From Xylona heveae TC161 (lineage: Eukaryota > Ascomycota > Xylonomycetes > Xylonales > Xylonaceae): a stretch of 64,000 bases of DNA. This document shows positions 57,659 through 64,000 of the stretch, one piece after another. The first letter of the stretch is position 1, and each line of letters starts with the position of its first letter. The stretch is taken from assembly GCF_001619985.1 (NCBI RefSeq), contig NW_017264197.1, forward strand, positions 1,550,001-1,614,000, read 5' to 3'. Under the pieces are notes generated by a model, which worked only from the letters and a program-made list of their open reading frames with translations, searched no databases and was not told the DNA's origin. The position numbers and the translations under genes were made by a program.

Positions 57659-59184
57659 ACGTGCGTACTCCGAGTTTACTCTTTACCGTCAAACGGACAA
57701 ATGGACAACCAGGCTGCAACGTATTATATATATCTGACAGACATTGATTAGGGACACTTGGTTTTAAAGGAGCACTGGGATGGGATTGAACTTGACAAAA
57801 GTATTCAACTGACAAAAAGTCAGGCAAGAAGAAATCAAGATAATATTGCACCCGGAAAGGCTAAACACAGACCGACAGACCGACAGATTAGGCAAAAAGA
57901 GGATGCAAGTGTGCAAATGCCAATGAAATAGATGAATAAAAAAAAATGAAACTATATTTACATTTGCAGCTCCGAACATTTGCCACTGGAACGATTCGCC
58001 ATCTGATACATGAGACTAAACACCTTTTCGTAATGCAAGACAAGAATGATAAACAACCACCCGGTAGAATAATGAAACAAAATATTATTTGGGATTGCAA
58101 ATCGACGTATCCGGTCCAAAGGGTCCAAATTCGAGCTGACAAGGACGCCTCTCGCAACCAAGTGTCAGAATCTCGGGGGAGCGGATTGAGAGATTCTCCC
58201 ATACAAAGCTTGCAAGGGAGTCATGGTCGCGATTAGAGTTGATTTCCACGTTTCAATCCCGCCCAGGAGTAAAAGAGGCGAATGGGTGTAATCCAGAGAA
58301 TTGCCTATCCGGAACAGAGCTGAGCAATGGCACGTTGAACAGACAAGTGCGTTCAACACTCGTTGATATAAAATGTTCAGTATCAGCTTAACCGATCCAA
58401 GTACATTGTGCGTTTGCAAGAAGCTCGTTCGTCGCATAAGAGGATACAAGACGCGCCACAACTTGATTGAGTTGAAAAGTCCAGCTGCATGGAAGAAAGT
58501 TTGACGAAACCTCGTACGGACAAGGTTTGCCAAACGGACAGATATGGGGAAGAGTTGCATTCCAGATTTATATTTGGCTATCTGTCCAGTTAGAGTCCAG
58601 AGAGTGCAAAGTCCAGGCCTAAGTCTAGAGAACAAAAAAAAAAATGCTTGGAATTGGTCCGGGTCCAGCGGAAAAAGTTGAATGACTTCCCAACGAGGTC
58701 AAAAATGGGTCCCAAGGCAAAGTCCAGTGGTATGAGATGAGCAGCCGATGGTTGCAGGGTACAACCACCATAGAAGATCCTGGGAGATAAGAAGATGGCT
58801 CCAGAAAGGCTTGTTGATGTAGTAGTCGTTGCTCCGCCATGATGAAGAAACAAAAGCAAAAGGAGCATTATTCAAGAACAATAGAAAGGGGAAAAAAAAA
58901 AGATACTTCTATGAGAGGATCCGGATGGCGGGCCCAGGAGAAATGTAAAATGGCTTTGGAAATCCCACGAGGAACCAAATATTTCAATGGAATTGTAAGA
59001 CCCAGCGCGGAAGAAGATTGAAATCCATGGAACGTAAAAGTAAACAGGTAAAAGCGGCCGTTGCAAATCGTCATTTTAGGAGTCCACGCCAAAAGCTCCT
59101 TTCTGCTTTGGCGATAGACATGCTTTATGGGAAGAGAGGTAAGCTTAGATATCCTGTCCTCATCAAAGCCTCATCAATCCAAGA

Positions 59185-60283
59185 CTAGGCAGGATAGCCC
59201 GTCGATGGGTAACCGCCACGCCCACGAGATTCCCTGTGGGGCCCATCCATCATCAGCAAAACACGAGACGCAAGTCAGCAGACAGACGCATGTGCACGCC
59301 AACAAAAAAGGAGCGGCGTGCCAAAGGGATTCCAAAGCACAAAAGAGGATTACCTCGAGTAAGGTTGCGACGGGTACTGTGAACCCCGGCCTGCCACCTG
59401 CGTTTGCGGTCCTGGTGGGTAGAATCTGGAAGTGTCAATCTTCTCAACCGAAGAGGCACGCTCAGTAGGTCCAGTGGGAGATTGTCCATACGGGTACGGG
59501 GCTGTCCTGGGCTGGCCTTGAGATCCATAATCGGTTCCATAGACATATCCAGACGGAGGTGGAGTGTAAGGATCTCCTGAAGGGACACCATATCCAGAGG
59601 GTTGGCCATAGGTATAGGCGGCCTGATCATAACCACTGGTAGATGCCGGTATACTTCCGCTATAGGCCATTCCCGTAGGCGCCTGGGCAGCACCAGGTCC
59701 GTAGGACTGCCGGTATGACTGGGAACTGGGCTCTGGATAATCCATAGGGCCAACGGCAGGTTTTCGGGCGGCCACGGGCACTTCCCTCATTGAGCTCGCA
59801 CGATAGTTCGATCTCTTATCCGTGGCATTCTCTTCCTGCCACCGGCGTGAGTCTGCTTTGAGATCGGCAATCATTTCCTATATATTCCCGCCAAGTGGAG
59901 ATCCGCCCATTAGCCAATTTCCGAGTGAAAGACAGGTAAACAGTACAGCATGTGATATTCAAAGCGGGGAACCAAAAACGAACGGCAAGGGCAAAATATG
60001 CCCGGTCACAATATGATGCGTCAAGTGAACATACAGAAGTAAGATTTCGATAGGCTTGGATTCGATAACCTTCTCGACCCTATCGAAGCAGACATGTTAA
60101 CCTCTCTGCCAAAACACTCAAATGAAGGATCCTTTTCGAGGAAGACAAAGGGGGAAAGCAGACCTCGAAAACATCAGGCCGGACCAGAGCGTCGTTGCCT
60201 AGATAGCGGCAAATGTCCGCCTGAATCACCTCTCGTGCGATGCCATCACCAGGTATCCAGTATACGTTTCTGATTGGGGGCAT
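59185..60283 (-). CDS. RfeG-like transcription regulator
   Basis: Four exons (60283-60164, 60079-60035, 59877-59354, 59233-59185) give 245 aa; exon 2 is only 45 nt and exon 4 encodes 16 codons. The conserved N-terminal module reads MPPIRNVYWIPGDGIAREVI, QADICRYLGNDALVRPDVFE, GREGYRIQAYRNLTS, EMIADLKADSRRWQ, each junction restoring it in frame. The rest is disordered and rich in Tyr, Gly, Pro, Ser and Gln, ending GRGGYPSTGYPA after the last splice. Pezizomycotina proteins of this form are annotated as transcription factor RfeG, a putative regulator isolated in Aspergillus; its target genes are poorly known. Nuclear function is inferred from that annotation; no classical DNA-binding motif is seen. 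Confidence 0.85.
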
Positions 60284-63200
60284 CCTGTCGGAGGGATATG
60301 GTTTTCAATAGAGGAACCTAGATTGTTCTGCTGTACCGAAATTTGAAGGGGAACAAAGGTCGTTGACTCGCAAAAAGAAAGAGCCGTTTTGGCACGGTGG
60401 GGCGATCTAAGTCTGCCTCGGAGAATAAAAGCAACGGATCGAAAGCAGAGCTTTAAAACTATTCACCGAAAGAGTTCTACTCTAGCGGGTGTGAAAATAC
60501 AAGCAGGGCAAAATTTCAGGGTATAGTTGTCTCCAGACTTCACTGTAGAATATTGTAGGCGGGTCAAAGATCGCAGCAGTCCGGACGAAGGTGAAACGGG
60601 TGCGGGGGCTGGCTAGGCGGAAATATGCCAAAGACCAAGGCTGGATGATGGCCGTATAGCAAAGGCCCCTGTCAGGGGATGGTACTCGTCTTTGAATGCG
60701 CAAGATAGGACCTCCCAGATATTCCTCGGCGGGCCTTAGAATGGGGAATATGGATTCACCTCGAGAGAGAGCGCAAGAACGGAGAAGAAGGAGAACGAAG
60801 GGAGGTTCGAGGAGGCGGAGAAATGGAGTGTGTGTGAAAGGAGGAAATGAGGTAAAAGTGAGAGCAGAACCGGAGTGTAGAGAGGCAGAACTAAAGAGAA
60901 ATGTCAACGGGAAGGTGGGATGGGGGGAATAAGACGGGGGCGTTCAGTCCCTCTTCGGGGCTACTGACAATATCGGGCTGGGCTTTCTGGAATATCTATA
61001 GGCGGGTCCGGGTGAAGGCGAAAGAAACCATGTCACATAAAACCTGTGGCCACCCAGCCAAAGAGATTTTGGCTCAATGATTTACTACGTACGCCAGCAG
61101 TCAATAGTAGTGTGTGGCCGAAGCGTCTCGTTGCAACAGGGGAGGGGAATGGGGGGGGCCAATGACCAGGATGAGATGATTTGTGCAGAGGTACGTGCGT
61201 GGACGCCGGTGTCTATGTGTGGGCGTAATAATGTTTTTCATTGTATGTGCACATTTGCGAGGGTTCGGGTGGCCCGAGGGGGAAAAGGGGAATGGAGAGC
61301 GGATTAGGTGGGCCGAGCCGTTCGTTTCCAGGCCCAAGAAACTCTGCGATCTGCACGAGGGACAAAAGGACCACCCACCGACGTTATGAATGTTTGCCGA
61401 GACCAAGGAAACGGTCGAAAATGGCCCAGGCACCGTAGTCAAGACGAGCCTGCGAGATAATCCTAGGCAGCGACACAAGGTTCAGGTTCCTTGAATTATC
61501 TCCCCAGTCGTAGGTCGACAGATGTTCACCTCTCCATGGTCCGGTGAGAGTAGCCTGGAGTCTCAGCCTTCTTGGTGCCTGGCGGTTGAGCTTGCGAAAG
61601 CCCGAGGCGGATGACAGTCAGCGAATAATTATCGTGACTGAAACCCAAATCTCCAAAAGGAGTGGAATGTAGAGCTGCAGAACAAGGCAGACAACCGCCC
61701 TTGAGTCCTTTCAACGGCAGAGGCTTTAAAGCAGCCACAACATCAGCAGCTTCGCACGGGGCTCGGCAGTTGGAAGATCATCTATCATGCATGAGCACAC
61801 ATAGAACGAAGTTGCACAAATGAGGTAGCAACACTTTGGACAAGTTAGTCAAGTGCAATATACCCAAACGGATAATTCTGGTAGTGCGTTGAGGCTCAAC
61901 CTTTTTGCCATCTATCATGACATCCAACAAGTGGTATCGTCGCCAGTACTCCGTAGTTTCACGTCAGTCGTCAATTGTAGGGTGGGTGGGTGCCTGCTCT
62001 GGATCCATTCATCCTTGGCTTGTGTGCCGGAACCAAAGAAGAGTGCGGTAGCCATTGCATGTGTGGTAATATCAATAGTTCAATTATCGGTGAGCGATCT
62101 GGTTCGGCGTGTCTGCGGGTTCGGCGAGGCGAGCCAGTGGGCGTCGAACAACATGGCAGCCATGGGGCCAACGTGACAGCAAGTCAGACCAGGTGGAGAC
62201 GCAGCCTCTGGCCGTACGAACAAATGAGCGTGAAGAAAATGAGGGTCCAACGCTGCCCAAAGGGTAGGGTAGAAATCACTTAGCGTTTAAGCGCATCGAG
62301 TGACAGAGCAAGAATCAGAACTACTACGTACAGAGGCAGGGCAGGAGAAACAAACCGCCCAATCGCCCCCGCCTTCAGCTCGTCTCGTAGAGTAGCAATA
62401 CAGTCCCTAGGTCTATTTCGTATCCTGCAAAGAATTGCCGCCCCTTCAACCTCCCCTCCAATCGTTAAATGATGATTGGGAAAAAAGGGAAAGCTAAAGC
62501 GCCCACTACGCAGATAGCGAGGTGGGGCTAATGAGTGCCTGAGATCAATAACGCTTGCACCTCCCTTCATTCGCTGATATTTCATCATCGTGTACCGTGT
62601 ATCTCCGTAAAACAACCAAGAAGCGCACCCCACAACAAATTAACTAATGTTTCTGGCCGATAATTTGGCAGCGTTCTTGTATCAAGTTGTTCTATGCTCA
62701 TCTTTTACCTTGTCGTAACTGTCAAGGAAACCCGTAGAGGCTGAATTGTACTCCTCGATAGACTAGACAAACCTGTCTCGTTTGCGCGGTAACGGAGTAC
62801 GCCTTCGAATTAGGTCCGAAAAAAGAATCAACCTAGCCCTGCAATCTCAAGCGACGACAGGGATTTTGTCCAGTACTTCTGATAATATCAACCAGACACG
62901 ACAAGAAGGCCACATTCCAGTGTGGCTGATTTTGAACTTATAGAGATATTCCGTTCAAAGATGGCTCATTGGCAGTAAAACAGGTGTCTAAATACGTCTG
63001 ACTGATGCCACGGAAGATGTGAAGCTGATGCCAAGGCACCTCCGTATGTTAACCTTGATCATGATATGAATGTGAGAAAGAGGAGGAGGTCCATAGTCAC
63101 GATGATGATGCCTGAGCTCAAGTAAATTTAAAGTTTGGGTCATCGCATGGCCGCCAAGATCCAAGCATAGCGGACCAAGTCGGGCGTATTGTTATCCTTG

Positions 63201-64000
63201 GCTCTATCGGACGCATCTCTCCAAAAGGGAAAGGAGAGACAATCAACCTGCATGCAGGAGGTCCAAATAGTAAAGGGAGATGCTGCAGCAAACGAGAGAT
63301 CACCCCCTTTTCGATCAAGCGTAGGGTACACGATCTCCGAACAACGATGCGACATACAGCTGAGTCTTGTACATCTGAATCACTGCAAAGGAACATGCAT
63401 GGAAAATGTACCATCAGCGATCGGAGAAACACGCCACACAAAATCCTTCCTCTTTCTATATCGAGTACAAGCCGCAGGATTTTGTGTTTCGGAGAGATGC
63501 CGACTACTGTCCTATATTGTACTGCTGCAGCATCAACATCATGTCGTGCTCACGACCCTTTGCCCGAAATGACTAAGGTAGTTAGCGATATGCTTATGCT
63601 TTGCGCTGTAAAAGAACAGGGCGCTGAGAATTATGGATAGCGGCTGAGATCCCCCAGGGGAAAAAAAGATGTCTTATTCGTTGTGCTCTCCCGGGTCCCG
63701 TGACGGACACAGCAGTTATGTTTGCTACCTACATGCAGTAACATTCATAACTGACCCCTGACAAGAACGGGAAGCGGTGGGCTCTGACCGTAAGACAGCC
63801 CCAGAAGAATGGGCCGCACCGCCATAATTGCGCTTGGAAATACTTGATGCCTATCAGCAACCTTGGAAGTACAAAACGGATTGGCACCAGTAAGAAGGGA
63901 CAAGTGAAAGCATCATCCATCGCAGATCCGATTCTCAGTGTCAGGGTCTCTAGTCTGGAGTAATCTGCCTTTGTATAAGCCTGAGGGGGAAAACGAGTTG
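60284..64000. other. 3.7-kb region without a recognised gene
   Basis: The left part is the RfeG promoter; on the minus strand a C/T-rich leader around 60750-60900 suggests its transcription start lies there. Open frames beyond (for example 61077-61307, 61853-62176, 63189-63572 on the plus strand) lack recognisable protein content. A gene starting or ending beyond the window edge cannot be excluded. No tRNA, repeat element or inverted repeat was noticed. Confidence 0.4.

Larger units (their letters stand above)
56566..59184. other. gene-poor region with several simple repeats
   Basis: No supported gene. It holds a 12-bp tandem repeat at about 56960-57010, a GGGAAA-rich tract near 57310-57340, ATACCA-type repeats at 57440-57495, (ATACCGT)n and (GAT)n at 57597-57658. 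Minus-strand ORFs such as 57888-58202 have an ATG but no recognisable content. The right end is the 3' flank of the RfeG-like gene. Confidence 0.45.

Noticed and set aside
57888-58635. Minus-strand ATG ORFs of 104 and 156 codons
   Set aside because: No domain, no codon or composition signal, and no sensible splice extension.

Overview
The window is eukaryotic and reads as nuclear DNA of a filamentous ascomycete (Pezizomycotina). Genes carry short introns (mostly 55-120 nt, GT-AG with CTAAC/CTGAC-like branch sites), lie on both strands without operons, and encode fungal families: an RfeG-like regulator, an Och1-type mannosyltransferase, a CysA-type O-acetyltransferase, a GNT1-like glycosyltransferase and a BOR1-like anion transporter. 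Eurotiomycetes is my best guess for the class; that is inference only.

Layout. 1-6.1 kb: a DUF4336 protein (+) and a vacuolar-type metallophosphoesterase (-). 6.1-14.3 kb: an 8 kb gene-poor stretch with decayed coding relics and one promoter-like region without a recognisable ORF. 14.4-18.2 kb: a mitochondrial t6A dehydratase (TCD family, +) convergent with a patatin-like lipase that ends in a C2H2 finger (-). 18.3-27.1 kb: a second gene-poor stretch with broken or doubtful genes, microsatellites and a complete-looking 341-bp hAT-type MITE with 8-bp target duplications. 27.1-41 kb: a housekeeping block with OCH1-like, CysA-like, a small unknown gene with a GC-AG intron, NSE4, VPS34 and ISY1. 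41-46 kb: a small Cys-rich secreted protein, a GT8-like enzyme and PRP38. 47 kb: an intron-containing tRNA-Ile. 47.9-60.3 kb: a BOR1-like transporter, mitochondrial GTPase MTG1, a 767-aa membrane protein of unknown function, a small stand-alone transposase-like DNA-binding protein and the RfeG-like gene. 60.3-64 kb: no gene recognised.

The genes do not form one pathway. They fall into RNA processing (Isy1, Prp38, tRNA-Ile, TCD), genome maintenance (Nse4), membrane traffic and autophagy (Vps34), glycosylation (Och1, GT8), sulfur metabolism (CysA), ion transport (BOR1) and mitochondrial translation (Mtg1). I saw no secondary-metabolite cluster, CRISPR array or rRNA. The items most worth a second look are the hAT MITE, the stand-alone transposase-type DNA-binding protein with an ATGA-coupled upstream ORF, the patatin-zinc finger fusion, and the decayed genes of the gene-poor stretches. 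Exon boundaries were placed by eye from splice signals, reading frame and family conservation.
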